DNA from: Paracrocinitomix sp039939375
GTDB lineage: Bacteria > Bacteroidota > Bacteroidia > Flavobacteriales_D > Crocinitomicaceae
Direction of reading: 5' to 3'
Length of the DNA stretch: 64,000 bases
NCBI GenBank assembly: GCA_039939375.1
Contig: JBDVJO010000006.1
Location: 95,128-159,127 of the forward strand
Program-made: the position numbers and the translations under genes
The notes under the pieces: model-generated
What the model was told of the DNA's origin: nothing
The model's database searches: none
The model's input: the letters and a program-made list of their open reading frames with translations, nothing else
Part shown: positions 43,619-53,188 of the stretch, one piece after another
Position numbering within the stretch: position 1 is the first letter of the stretch
Layout: every line of letters begins with the position of its first letter

Positions 43619-45478
43619 ATGAAAAAATTAATACTATTCTTCGGTGGTATTTCAAGCATGTTATCATTTGCTCAAATGACAACAGTGGGATCTGCAACAC
43701 AATTTGGTGGATGTAATTGTTATCAATTAACGCCTGCAGTTACAACTGCACAAAAAGGGGCTATTTGGAGTCCAAATACCATAGATTTGACACAAGATTT
43801 TGATATGACTTTTGAAGTTTACTTCGGGCCAAGTGATGCTTATGGTGCAGATGGAATGACATTTGTTTTACAAGAAAACCCATCCGGAATTGGAGACATA
43901 GGTTTTGACTTAGGGTATGGAGGTGCTAGTACAATTTCGTTTGAATCATTAGCGATAGAGATGGATGTGTTCAAAAGTACTTCAACTGTTCCGTCTGACC
44001 CTGTTGATGATCATATTGCTATGAATCAAAATGGAAGCGTGCAACATAACTTAGTTTCACCTGTTTCATTTCCTGGCAGCCAGGATATTGAAGATTCGCA
44101 ATACCATGAATTTAGAGTGGTTTGGACTGCCGGATTCAATACTCTAGCGGTTTATTGGGAAGGTACAGGGTTTCCATTTTCTCCACTAATTTCATATACA
44201 GGTGATATTGTAACTGATATCTTCGGAGGGACAACTGATGTTTACTTTGGATTTACGGCTTCAACGGGTGGATTTGTAAACGACATGCGCGTTTGTTCTA
44301 ATTCTAATTCAACTTTCAGCGCAGACTTGACAACTGTTTGTCCTGGAACAACTATTCAGTTTACAGAAACTTCTTTATCAGATATTAGTGTTAACGAATC
44401 TTGGTCATGGGATTTTGGAGACGGTTCGGCTTTAGATGTTACTGAAAATCCAGCCTATGCCTATACAACTTCTGGTGATTACACGGTTGAATTAACTTAT
44501 ACTGATGGATTTGGTTGTGATTATGTGACGACTACTGATGTAACTATTTTACCAGACATTACTATGGATATGGATTCAACTTCTGTAACCTGTTTTGGAG
44601 ATACTGATGGAACCGGAACTGGTGTTCCTACCAACGGAACTGGGCCGTATGTCTATTCGTGGAATGACGGTTCAACTCAAGCTACACAAACTGCTACAGG
44701 ATTAGCTCCTGGAGTATATGCTTTAACCGTTACAGATAATTTAGGTTGTACGGGAATGGATTCGATCACAGTAATTGAACCTTTAGAAATATTATTAGCT
44801 ATGGGCAGAACCGATATTTCATGTTTTGGTGACTCAACTGGTGAAGCAGGAGTGATTGTAACTAATGGGGTTCCAGGTTTAACTTATAGTTGGAATGATT
44901 ATCTAGGACAGACTTTAGATACGGCAGCAAATCTGCCCACTGGGATGTATACAGTTGTTGTGACTGATGCTAATGGATGTACTGCAACTGATTCAATCTT
45001 TATCTCTCAAAGTCCTGAGATTATTATTTCTGGAATTGCTGCTGATGACAATGGAACGGGTACAGGATCAATTGATATTACAGTTTCTGGTGGAGCAGCT
45101 CCATATACCTATAGCTGGGATAATGCAGAGACTACCGAAGATATTTCTGGTTTAGCTAGCGGATTTTATACGGTAACGGTTACAGATGCAAACGGTTGCA
45201 TGGTGAGTATGCAGTTTGAAGTGAAGTCATCAGCAAGTATCGGAGATCTTAGTTCAATTGGATTTTCAGTTTACCCAAATCCGTCTGAAGGAATTTTAAA
45301 TATTAACGGTTCTGGAGATTACAAGCTTTCAGTTTATGACACAAGTGGTCGTTTGATTATTGAGCAAACTGAAAACGGTTTAGTTACAATTGATTTAAGT
45401 CACGTAGAATCAGGTTTATACTTGCTTCAATTATCTGTTGATAATCAGCATTATCTTGAAAAAATCTTAATTAAGTAA
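43619..45478 (+). CDS. L-type lectin-domain T9SS type A sorted protein with PKD and SprB-like repeats
   Basis: About 619 residues from the ATG at 43619; the frame beginning at 43583 adds 12 residues before the signal peptide and is not preferred. Signal peptide, cleavage after MLSFAQ. The legume-like lectin domain (about 25-225) has GADGMTFVLQENPSG and DDHIAMNQNGS, which likely bind sugar and metal. A PKD domain follows (SWDFGDGSALD, about 265-340), then two or three SprB-like repeats. The last 75 residues form a T9SS type A sorting domain (FSVYPNPSEGILNI ... HYLEKILIK). It is secreted and bound to the surface, likely an adhesin. A terminator follows. Confidence 0.92.
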   Translation: MKKLILFFGGISSMLSFAQMTTVGSATQFGGCNCYQLTPAVTTAQKGAIWSPNTIDLTQDFDMTFEVYFGPSDAYGADGMTFVLQENPSGIGDIGFDLGYGGASTISFESLAIEMDVFKSTSTVPSDPVDDHIAMNQNGSVQHNLVSPVSFPGSQDIEDSQYHEFRVVWTAGFNTLAVYWEGTGFPFSPLISYTGDIVTDIFGGTTDVYFGFTASTGGFVNDMRVCSNSNSTFSADLTTVCPGTTIQFTETSLSDISVNESWSWDFGDGSALDVTENPAYAYTTSGDYTVELTYTDGFGCDYVTTTDVTILPDITMDMDSTSVTCFGDTDGTGTGVPTNGTGPYVYSWNDGSTQATQTATGLAPGVYALTVTDNLGCTGMDSITVIEPLEILLAMGRTDISCFGDSTGEAGVIVTNGVPGLTYSWNDYLGQTLDTAANLPTGMYTVVVTDANGCTATDSIFISQSPEIIISGIAADDNGTGTGSIDITVSGGAAPYTYSWDNAETTEDISGLASGFYTVTVTDANGCMVSMQFEVKSSASIGDLSSIGFSVYPNPSEGILNINGSGDYKLSVYDTSGRLIIEQTENGLVTIDLSHVESGLYLLQLSVDNQHYLEKILIK

Positions 45479-45479
45479 A

Positions 45480-45512
45480 TGAAAAAAGGGCGGTTTTTCC
45501 GCTCTTTTTTAA
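45480..45512 (+). terminator. Rho-independent terminator between the lectin genes
   Basis: Stem AAGGGCGG/CCGCTCTT (one G-T pair) at 45486-45506 with a 5-nt loop, A run before and T run after. Confidence 0.85.
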
Positions 45513-45586
45513 CATTAAGTATTCAATAGTTTTAAGATATTAACTTTTATAGCCAACGAATTACCTTTAAATTCGTCTTTTTTAAC

Positions 45587-48500
45587 GTGAAGCAAGCACT
45601 AACATACTTTTTGATCTTTATTTCTTTTGGTCTTTTTGGTCAAATGACAACTCAGGGTTCAACTACCGGAAGTTGCGATTGCTACACTATGACTACAACA
45701 ACGGCTCAGGCAGGAGCCATCTGGAGTCCTTCAACCATAGATTTAACCCAACCTTTTGATTTCAATTTTGAAATAAACTTAGGTTGTGATGATATGTGGG
45801 GAGCAGATGGGATGGTTTTCGTTTTGCAAGAGAACCCTTCAGGATTAGGAAGTTTAGGAAATGGTATCGGTTACGGAAGTTACGGTGGAAATCCAACTCC
45901 ACTGAGTGCAAACTCAATAGGAATTGAGATTGATACTTGGAATTCAGGTGGAGCCGTTCCTACTGATATTGCTGACGATCATATCGGAATGAATTCTAAT
46001 GGTTCAAATTCACATGATGTGGTTGCTCCAGTAGCCATCCCAAATATCGAAGATTGTGGTCCACATGACTTTCAAGTGACTTGGGATCCTATCGGACAAA
46101 ACCTTGAAGTTATATTAGATGGAAATTCAATTTTCGTTTATAACGGAGATTTAGCAACCAACTTTTTTGGTGGAAATACAGATGTTTACTGGGGTTGGAC
46201 GGCAGGAACCGGAGGAGTTTCAAATGTTCAGTCTATTTGTCTATACCGAAACGCAGATTTTACGCCAGACGCCTTATCAGTTTGCGAAAACCAGACAGTA
46301 ACTTTTACAGACAATTCAACTTCTGAATTGAATATGATTACAAATTGGGATTGGAACTTTGGAGACGGAAATACTTCTACGGATCAAAATCCTACACACA
46401 CTTTCACTACCGCTGGAAACTATGATGTTACATTAACGATTACAGATATATCTGGATGTACAGATGTAGCAACCACAACAATTACAGTTACACCAGGCTT
46501 GACTCTAAATATGACTGATCAAGATGTTTCTTGCTTTGGCTTTAATGATGGACAAGGAACTGCCACCCCAACTAACGGAACGGCACCTTATAACTATCTA
46601 TGGGATGATGTAGGAGCTCAAACAAGTCAAACAGCTACTGGCCTTTCTCCTAATACCTATAATGTTTCTGTTTCTGATAATTCAGGATGTGTAGGTTCAG
46701 GTCAAGTCACCATTACAGAACCAACACAGTTAGTCATTAATTCTACACCAACAGTTGACGCAACATGTGGAGTGAATAACGGAGAAATTACAATAAACGT
46801 TTCTGGAGGAACTACCAATTATCAATATTCAATTGATGGTGGAACATCTTTTCAAGCTGGATCCAACTTTACAGGATTAGCACCTAGCACTTATAATATT
46901 GAAGTTGAAGATGCGAATGGATGTACTGAAGTAACAACTGCTACCGTAAATTCGAATTCAACAATGGTTTTGAATTCTCTGGTTGCAACAGATGAGACTT
47001 GCGGTCAAGCAGATGGAACGATCACGGCAAATGTGAGTTCAGGATTGGCGCCGTATGCTTATTCACTAGATGGTGGAACCACTTCACAAGCAGGTGATGT
47101 TTTTAATGGTTTATCCGCAGGCAACTATACGGTGCAAGTTACTGATGGGAATAACTGTGTCGTTTCAGGAAATGTAACAGTGAATAGCCCTTCAACTTTG
47201 GTAATTGATTTCGTTACACCAACAGATCCTTCTTGTGCAACTTTTGCAGACGGACAAATTGATATGTCAGCATCAGGTGGAACGGGCCCTTATACATATA
47301 GTATTGATAATGGAGTTAACTTTCAAGCCGGAACTAATTTTTTCGCTTTAACTGCCGGTAATTACAATGTCGTAGTTGAAGATGCAACCGGTTGTCAGAC
47401 CAATGGAAATACAACTTTAACTGATCCTGCAGCCGTGATTATTGATGCGGTAATTCCAACAGATGTAAGTTGTTTTGGTGATACAGATGGAGAAATTACT
47501 ATTAATGCTTCAGGTGGGGTTCCCGGTTATACATATAGCATTGACGGAGGTGTGAATTTTCAAGGAACAAACAGCTTTACAGGCTTAGCTCCTGGTAACT
47601 ATAATATTCAAGTAAATGATGCGAACAGTTGTCCGGCAACTTCAAATGGATTAGTGGGAGAGCCTTTAGCCTTGCAAATAGATAATATAGCGGTCACTGA
47701 TGTAACTTGTAATGGTTTGTCAGATGGTGCAATAACAATAACTGCAAGCCAGGGAACACCTGCATATCAATACTCAATTGATGGAGGAGCAAGTTTCCAA
47801 GCATCCGCTACATTTAATGGATTAGGAGCAGGAAATGTAACGGTTGATGTATTAGATAATAATGGATGCACAACAACAGGGAATGCAGTGATTTCTGAAT
47901 CACAACCACTAGTTGCAACACTTGATAATGATACTACCATTTGTATTGGAGGAACTGCAACTCTTTGCGCGAATACTTCTGGCGGAACATCTCCTTTTGA
48001 TTTTGCTTTTAACGGTATTTCAAATGGTGCTAATAACTGTCTTTCAACAAATGCTCCTGGTGCTTATGATTTGATTGTGACGGATGCGAACGGATGTACT
48101 TCTGCGCAAGTTACTCAAAACGTAACCTTAAATCCGGCCATTAATTTAATTGCAGGAATAGATGCTACGATTTGTGCAGGAGATTTTACTCAGTTAACAG
48201 CAGAAGCTACAGGAGGTGATGGTGGGCCATATACCTACACTTGGGTCAATCAAAATGATATGTCTACTATGAATGGAGCAATCCAGTCAGTGAATCCACA
48301 AACAAATACGGTTTATACAGTTGTTGCTCAAGATGGATGCGAAACGCCTCCGGCAAATGCCTCAGTAACCATATCAACTTATCCAGTACCTCAAATTATT
48401 ATTGATGCAGATGTCACAGAAGGATGTGAGCCAGTTGAGGTGGTGTTTAATAACAATACTGATCCTTCTTTATTGGTTTCTACTGTTTGGGATTTTGGAA

Positions 48501-49180
48501 ATGGTCAAACTTTAAGCGGTAACGGAACAATGAGTCAACAAATCTATCCTGATCCGGGTTGTTATGATGTGTATGCTCAAATCACCACTGTAAATGGATG
48601 CGTTGCTGATACTACTTTAGTTGACCACATTTGCGTTTATGAAATGCCAGTAGCAGCATTTGATTATGAGCCTGCGAATCCAGACATGATTAATTCTGAT
48701 GTCCAGTTCAATAATTATTCAACAGGCGGGGTTTATTATGATTGGACATTTGGTGACGGAAATGTAGCATCAAGTTTTAATCCTTCAAACGCTTATCCTG
48801 AGATAGGGAATCAAACTTATGCGGTTGAATTGACCGTTTCAACAGATTATGGATGTGTTGACGTAGCAACTGATTATGTCACAATTGATGAGGTGATTCA
48901 GTTTTATGTTCCCAACGCAATAACAGTTAATTCGGATGGTTTTAACGAACGATTTACACCAATTTTCATGACAGGTTTTGATCCACTCGGATATAAGCTT
49001 CAAATCTTTGATAGATGGGGAACTTTATTGTTTGAAAGCCAAGATTATAATGTTGGCTGGGATGGAACCTATCAAGACGTTATCGTTGAAGACGGTGTAT
49101 ATATTTGGAAGATTGATTTCAGAGAAAATCAAACAGATATAACACACAGGCACTTTGGGCATGTGACGGTATTGAAATAA
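45587..49180 (+). CDS. L-type lectin T9SS type B sorted adhesin with six SprB repeats
   Basis: A 1197-residue secreted protein starting with GTG at 45587. Signal peptide cleavage after about residue 18 (GLFGQ). The lectin domain (about 20-220) has GADGMVFVLQENPSGLG and IEIDTW. A PKD domain follows (WDWNFGDGNTST). Then there are six repeats of about 78 residues (YSIDGGxxFQA, GLxAGxYxVxVxDxxGC), two Ig-like modules and two PKD modules. The C-terminus is a T9SS type B sorting domain (FYVPNAITVNSDGFNERF ... GHVTVLK). It is the paralogue of the upstream lectin gene. Likely a surface adhesin helping attachment or gliding (SprB-like); no direct proof. Confidence 0.92.
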   Translation: MKQALTYFLIFISFGLFGQMTTQGSTTGSCDCYTMTTTTAQAGAIWSPSTIDLTQPFDFNFEINLGCDDMWGADGMVFVLQENPSGLGSLGNGIGYGSYGGNPTPLSANSIGIEIDTWNSGGAVPTDIADDHIGMNSNGSNSHDVVAPVAIPNIEDCGPHDFQVTWDPIGQNLEVILDGNSIFVYNGDLATNFFGGNTDVYWGWTAGTGGVSNVQSICLYRNADFTPDALSVCENQTVTFTDNSTSELNMITNWDWNFGDGNTSTDQNPTHTFTTAGNYDVTLTITDISGCTDVATTTITVTPGLTLNMTDQDVSCFGFNDGQGTATPTNGTAPYNYLWDDVGAQTSQTATGLSPNTYNVSVSDNSGCVGSGQVTITEPTQLVINSTPTVDATCGVNNGEITINVSGGTTNYQYSIDGGTSFQAGSNFTGLAPSTYNIEVEDANGCTEVTTATVNSNSTMVLNSLVATDETCGQADGTITANVSSGLAPYAYSLDGGTTSQAGDVFNGLSAGNYTVQVTDGNNCVVSGNVTVNSPSTLVIDFVTPTDPSCATFADGQIDMSASGGTGPYTYSIDNGVNFQAGTNFFALTAGNYNVVVEDATGCQTNGNTTLTDPAAVIIDAVIPTDVSCFGDTDGEITINASGGVPGYTYSIDGGVNFQGTNSFTGLAPGNYNIQVNDANSCPATSNGLVGEPLALQIDNIAVTDVTCNGLSDGAITITASQGTPAYQYSIDGGASFQASATFNGLGAGNVTVDVLDNNGCTTTGNAVISESQPLVATLDNDTTICIGGTATLCANTSGGTSPFDFAFNGISNGANNCLSTNAPGAYDLIVTDANGCTSAQVTQNVTLNPAINLIAGIDATICAGDFTQLTAEATGGDGGPYTYTWVNQNDMSTMNGAIQSVNPQTNTVYTVVAQDGCETPPANASVTISTYPVPQIIIDADVTEGCEPVEVVFNNNTDPSLLVSTVWDFGNGQTLSGNGTMSQQIYPDPGCYDVYAQITTVNGCVADTTLVDHICVYEMPVAAFDYEPANPDMINSDVQFNNYSTGGVYYDWTFGDGNVASSFNPSNAYPEIGNQTYAVELTVSTDYGCVDVATDYVTIDEVIQFYVPNAITVNSDGFNERFTPIFMTGFDPLGYKLQIFDRWGTLLFESQDYNVGWDGTYQDVIVEDGVYIWKIDFRENQTDITHRHFGHVTVLK
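46505..47911 (+). repeat. Six SprB-like repeats inside the lectin adhesin gene
   Basis: Six tandem units of about 234 bp (about 78 residues) with conserved cysteines, the SIDGG and FxGLxxGxYxxxVxDxxGC cores. Divergence between units is clear, so they are old rather than freshly amplified. Confidence 0.75.
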
Positions 49181-49207
49181 ACCTTATTTTTAGGTAAAAT
49201 TTCAACA

Positions 49208-51397
49208 ATGCTTAAAAGTTTTTTACTCCTATTTTCATTTTCACTTTTTATCGGTTTTAGCCAAGATTACGATTTTTCAAAGTCGTGGACTTTTTTAGGT
49301 CCGGATGAAAAGCCTCAAGAAGATAGAAGACAAGCAGCTACAGGAATCGGGCCGGTTGATCATATTGATATGCATCCTTTGAATTCTAAAGCAATGTTGT
49401 GCTCAAGTATTAACGGCGGTTTGTTTTTTACTAAAGACGGAGGTGAACAATGGATTAATTCTGGGTCAGATGATTGGGATTATTCGGGTTGCTCTATGGC
49501 GCTTTATCACCCACTTAAAGAATCTGTATGGTTTGCAAGTTCATGTCTGAACAACCCTAATGGATCTGCCGGAACGATTGGAAAGCAAGGAGGTGTCTAC
49601 AGAACTTTAGATGAAGGAAATAATTGGGAATTAGTAGGAGATAAATCATCATTTATTAATTCGGGATTTTTAACCATTCATGGAATGAAATTTCATCCCA
49701 ATAAACCAAATGTCCTTTTTGTATACACAACAGAAGGAGTTTACTATACGGTTAATTGTTTAGCGAGCGACATCCAATGGAAAAGAGTAGACGGACTAAA
49801 AGGTTGGATTTTTGATTTAGAATTTACTGAAAATGACGTGTACTTTACACATATGCAATTCGGTAAATGGTCTATTTACAGTGCGCCATTAAATGATCTT
49901 AGCGCTTATAAAAGACTGGCAATTTCTGATCAAATTATAGATGATGTTGAAGGAATCACAATTGAAATAAGTGCCGGAAGACCGCTGATCCTTGTAAACT
50001 ATTTGAGAAAAGGAGATGAATTATTGGGATACAATCCGCAAACTCAAAAAACGGAGTTGATTTTGAAAAGTCAACGAGTGATTTTTGGAAAAGGAGCAAC
50101 GTTTGCAGTTTCGCCTCATGATCCAGATGAAATAATTGTAGGCTATGGCACAACAATGAAACGCTGGGATATTCCAACCAAATCTCAAAAAAGAATGAAA
50201 GGCGGTTATCATGTGGATATTGAATACGTCATTTATGATCATGCCGATTCAAACAAAATCATTATTGCAACGCACGGTGGTGTGTATATTTCAGAAGACC
50301 GGGGTGAAAGCTGGACGAGTAAATCAAAAGGAATTGGAATTGCAGAAGTAGAAGGTTTGGCGGTTTCAAGAAAAGATCACAATCAAATGGCGATTGGTTG
50401 TTTTCATGATGGAAGTACTGTTCGGGCTGATTTTAATAATGATGGATTATATACATGGAAAAATGTGAATGGAGGAGATGGCTTGGTACCCCTGATGCCA
50501 GCGAACGACCCTTCTATTGTTTATACTTCTAATCAATACAATGGTGGTGGAATGTTTTATTCTGCTGATACTGGAAGAACTAAAACTAACCTTCATACAC
50601 TAAATTCTGTCATCACTTCAGGATGGCAGATGGCCGCAGTGTTGCACCCTGAAGAACAAGATTTACTTTTCTTTAATTTTGAGATTCCAAGTGGCTCTGG
50701 AAAGGGAAATATTGAAATCGGTAGAACAAATACACCTTTAGAAAGAAAGTCGGTAGATAGAGTAACCAACTTTAAAGTTTCTCACGGAATTGAAAAGTAT
50801 TCAATTTATGGTGTTTTTAATTCACCTGAATTTCCTGACGTATTGTATGCACACATGATACAGTTTGTGAAAGATGAAAACGACAAACAAATTAACGTTC
50901 ACCGCCTTTGGAAAACAGAGAAGGCAAGGGCTAAAGATTCGGTGATCATTCATTCTTGGTATGAATTAGAAATACCTAGAGATGATTGGATTGCAGATGT
51001 AATTCCTGATAAAAAGTCACATGACCGAATTCAAATCGCTTATGTTTCTGGTGTTTATGGAGCAGATGACTCAGGAGAAGATTATGGTTTAATTTATTCC
51101 TTGAAATATAAAAAGTCAACTAAAAAAATGAAAAAGGAGATTGACATATCAGAGAATTTGCCTTATTCATTCACAGGTAGATTCAATTTGGTGGAAGACG
51201 GTTCAGGTGGAGTCTTTTTCGCAACTAGGTCGGGCATTTATTATGCCAATAAGAAAACCTTAAAAGGAAAAAGAGACTGGGTAAAAATTGGTTTCGGTTC
51301 ACCACATTGTAAAGTTCATGGTTTAGATTATAATCCAGAATTGAGAGAACTAACTGTTGGTTATTACGGAAGAGGAGTTTGGAGATACAATCTTTAG
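49208..51397 (+). CDS. Sortilin-like/BNR beta-propeller exported protein
   Basis: A 729-residue protein with a signal peptide (LFIGFSQ). The body has several BNR/sortilin-like blade motifs (for example GGLFFTKDGGEQW, GGVYRTLDEGNNWELVG, GGVYISEDRGESWTSKSKG), indicating a ten-bladed or double propeller. Members include VPS10-type sortilins and bacterial glycoside hydrolases such as xyloglucanases; catalytic Asp pairs cannot be assigned with certainty. No T9SS sorting domain is visible (it ends GYYGRGVWRYNL). It starts 27 bp after the lectin adhesin, so co-transcription is possible. Substrate unknown. Confidence 0.8.
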   Translation: MLKSFLLLFSFSLFIGFSQDYDFSKSWTFLGPDEKPQEDRRQAATGIGPVDHIDMHPLNSKAMLCSSINGGLFFTKDGGEQWINSGSDDWDYSGCSMALYHPLKESVWFASSCLNNPNGSAGTIGKQGGVYRTLDEGNNWELVGDKSSFINSGFLTIHGMKFHPNKPNVLFVYTTEGVYYTVNCLASDIQWKRVDGLKGWIFDLEFTENDVYFTHMQFGKWSIYSAPLNDLSAYKRLAISDQIIDDVEGITIEISAGRPLILVNYLRKGDELLGYNPQTQKTELILKSQRVIFGKGATFAVSPHDPDEIIVGYGTTMKRWDIPTKSQKRMKGGYHVDIEYVIYDHADSNKIIIATHGGVYISEDRGESWTSKSKGIGIAEVEGLAVSRKDHNQMAIGCFHDGSTVRADFNNDGLYTWKNVNGGDGLVPLMPANDPSIVYTSNQYNGGGMFYSADTGRTKTNLHTLNSVITSGWQMAAVLHPEEQDLLFFNFEIPSGSGKGNIEIGRTNTPLERKSVDRVTNFKVSHGIEKYSIYGVFNSPEFPDVLYAHMIQFVKDENDKQINVHRLWKTEKARAKDSVIIHSWYELEIPRDDWIADVIPDKKSHDRIQIAYVSGVYGADDSGEDYGLIYSLKYKKSTKKMKKEIDISENLPYSFTGRFNLVEDGSGGVFFATRSGIYYANKKTLKGKRDWVKIGFGSPHCKVHGLDYNPELRELTVGYYGRGVWRYNL

Positions 51398-51469
51398 CCG
51401 TTACCTTTTCAATTAAATTGCATTAAAGAAGTAGAATACTTAATATTACAAACTACAAAGATTTAGCAC

Positions 51470-52051
51470 ATGTCAAACGAAGTTATATTGATTTTAAAAG
51501 GAGTTGTTTACTGTTCGCCAGCAATTGGTGTTTTTGCAGCAGCTTATTATTTCAGTAACAAATGGTACGAAGTTCAACAAGATAAAATTAAACTTCAAGC
51601 AAACGAGCAGCAGCAGGTAGCAAGAAATTTACCAGTGAATAAAAAAGAACAGAACAAAGAGTTTATGGCCATGCAGGTAGATGCGGTTCAAAGACTTGTC
51701 TTGTTTTTAGAAAGAATTGCTCCAAACAATATGATTATGCGTTTGAATAATCCTGGATTGCCTGCCGGTGCTTTTCAAGCGAAATTGTTAGAAACAGTAA
51801 GACAAGAATTTGAACATAATTTAGCCCAACAAATTTATATTTCTCCAGAGGCTTGGCGAGTGACAAAAAACAGCAAAGAAGAAGTGCTGAAGATCATCAA
51901 TATGGCAGCTACTAAAATGGAGCCTACGGCTATGGCAAATGATTTAAGTAGAGGGATTTTTGAGATTACCGCTCAATTAGAATATCAACCTACTGATGGT
52001 GCAATAGCTTTCTTGAAGGATGAATTGAATAAAAAAGTGTTTGGAGCTTAA
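51470..52051 (+). CDS. Membrane-anchored hypothetical protein
   Basis: A 193-residue protein with one N-terminal membrane segment (about 7-28, GVVYCSPAIGVFAAAYYF), then a coiled-coil-rich cytosolic part. It has the look of a Bacteroidota-conserved family of unknown function: FMAMQVDAVQRLVLFLERI and PLGLPAGAFQ-like stretches. No catalytic motif is seen. It is convergent and tail-to-tail with the next small membrane gene with zero spacer. Role unknown. Confidence 0.7.
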   Translation: MSNEVILILKGVVYCSPAIGVFAAAYYFSNKWYEVQQDKIKLQANEQQQVARNLPVNKKEQNKEFMAMQVDAVQRLVLFLERIAPNNMIMRLNNPGLPAGAFQAKLLETVRQEFEHNLAQQIYISPEAWRVTKNSKEEVLKIINMAATKMEPTAMANDLSRGIFEITAQLEYQPTDGAIAFLKDELNKKVFGA

Positions 52052-52348
52052 TTACCTTCCAGGAGGTCTACCGTCACGAATCATGCGTTGAGTAAGGCTT
52101 AAAAACAATCCAACCATGGCAAATATAGCCACTGTTAATCCAGCGTAATAGAGGTAGTCTAAACGTAAGATACTTCTAAAGAATACCGTAAATGCTAAGA
52201 ATTCAACTGCCGCTATTCCACAAATCATCCAAACGGCTTCAAAAAATGAAATAATTCCTTTTCTTCCAGCTAGAAATATTAAAAAGAAATTTAATATTCC
52301 TACTACAAGAATTCCGTACACGGCGGTATAAACTAAAACTTCAACCAT
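52052..52348 (-). CDS. Small membrane protein
   Basis: A 98-residue hydrophobic protein with three predicted transmembrane helices (about 5-28, 38-60, 65-90) and a short basic tail (QRMIRDGRPPGR). Not recognised. Its stop touches that of the convergent hypothetical gene (52051/52052). The yebC stop is 51 bp upstream of its start, so it may be the last gene of that transcript. Confidence 0.65.
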   Translation of the reverse strand: MVEVLVYTAVYGILVVGILNFFLIFLAGRKGIISFFEAVWMICGIAAVEFLAFTVFFRSILRLDYLYYAGLTVAIFAMVGLFLSLTQRMIRDGRPPGR

Positions 52349-52398
52349 TTAAAATGCGCTAATGCAGCTTTTTACAAGGCTAAGATAGTTTATTTAAT

Positions 52399-53112
52399 TT
52401 AAGCCATGGTGTGAAAAACAACCTGTACGTCATCATCTTCTTCAAGACGTTCTATTAATTTATTGACATCTTCTTCTTGCTCTTCACTAAGTGAAACTGT
52501 ATTTAAAGGAATTCTTTCTAAGTTGGCTTCTTTGATTTCATGACCTAGTTCCTCTAATCCCGATTGAATATTTCCAAAATCTTCAAATTGACCATAAATA
52601 ATGATCTCATTCTCCTCGTCATCTTTGTCAATTTCTTCAGCTCCATGGTCAATCATGGCAAATTCAAACTCTTCAATATCAATTTCTCCAGCTTCTATTT
52701 TGAACATACATTTACGCTCAAATAAGAACTCAACACTTCCTGAAGTACCCAAAGATCCATCACATTTGTTAAAGCATGCTCTTACATTAGCTACAGTTCT
52801 TGTTGAGTTGTTTGTTAAAGTCTCTACTAACACTGCTACTCCGTGTTGAGCATACCCTTCATAGACTCTTTCGTCCCAATCTTCTTGGTTTTTATCAGTG
52901 GCTTTTTTTATCGCACGCTCAACATTGTCTTTAGGCATGTTGGCTGCTTTGGCATTTTGAATTAAAACACGCAGCGTAGAGTTTGATTCAGGATCAGGTC
53001 CCCCTTCTTTGGCAGCTTTAGTTATTTCTCTACCAATTTTTGTGAAAGTTTTGGACATTGCGCCCCAACGTTTCATTTTACGTGCTTTTCTAAATTCAAA
53101 TGCTCTTCCCAT
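52399..53112 (-). CDS. YebC/PmpR family protein
   Basis: 237 residues from the ATG at 53112 (MGRAFEFRKARKMKRWGAMS). The longer frame to 53133 would overlap the promoter -7 box. Typical three-domain YebC fold with KAAKEGGPDPESNS, NMPKDNVERAIKKA and YEGYAQHGVAVLVE. YebC proteins bind DNA or, in newer work, the ribosome to resolve stalling; which role applies cannot be decided from the sequence. An inverted repeat (53113-53131) sits between -7 box and ATG. Intact and normal length. Confidence 0.95.
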   Translation of the reverse strand: MGRAFEFRKARKMKRWGAMSKTFTKIGREITKAAKEGGPDPESNSTLRVLIQNAKAANMPKDNVERAIKKATDKNQEDWDERVYEGYAQHGVAVLVETLTNNSTRTVANVRACFNKCDGSLGTSGSVEFLFERKCMFKIEAGEIDIEEFEFAMIDHGAEEIDKDDEENEIIIYGQFEDFGNIQSGLEELGHEIKEANLERIPLNTVSLSEEQEEDVNKLIERLEEDDDVQVVFHTMA

Positions 53113-53138
53113 GGTCAATAATTTGTTGACCAAATATA
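53113..53138 (-). promoter_or_regulatory. -7 box and inverted repeat upstream of the yebC gene
   Basis: TATATTTG (53131-53138, minus) fits TAnnTTTG. Directly after it comes GGTCAA-N7-TTGACC (53113-53131), which could be an operator or a leader hairpin. It fixes the ATG at 53112 as start. Confidence 0.5.
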
Positions 53139-53188
53139 AGGTTTTTGCCTAAAAAGTAAACGAGAAAATCAATTTTAAAAGGTCTAAA

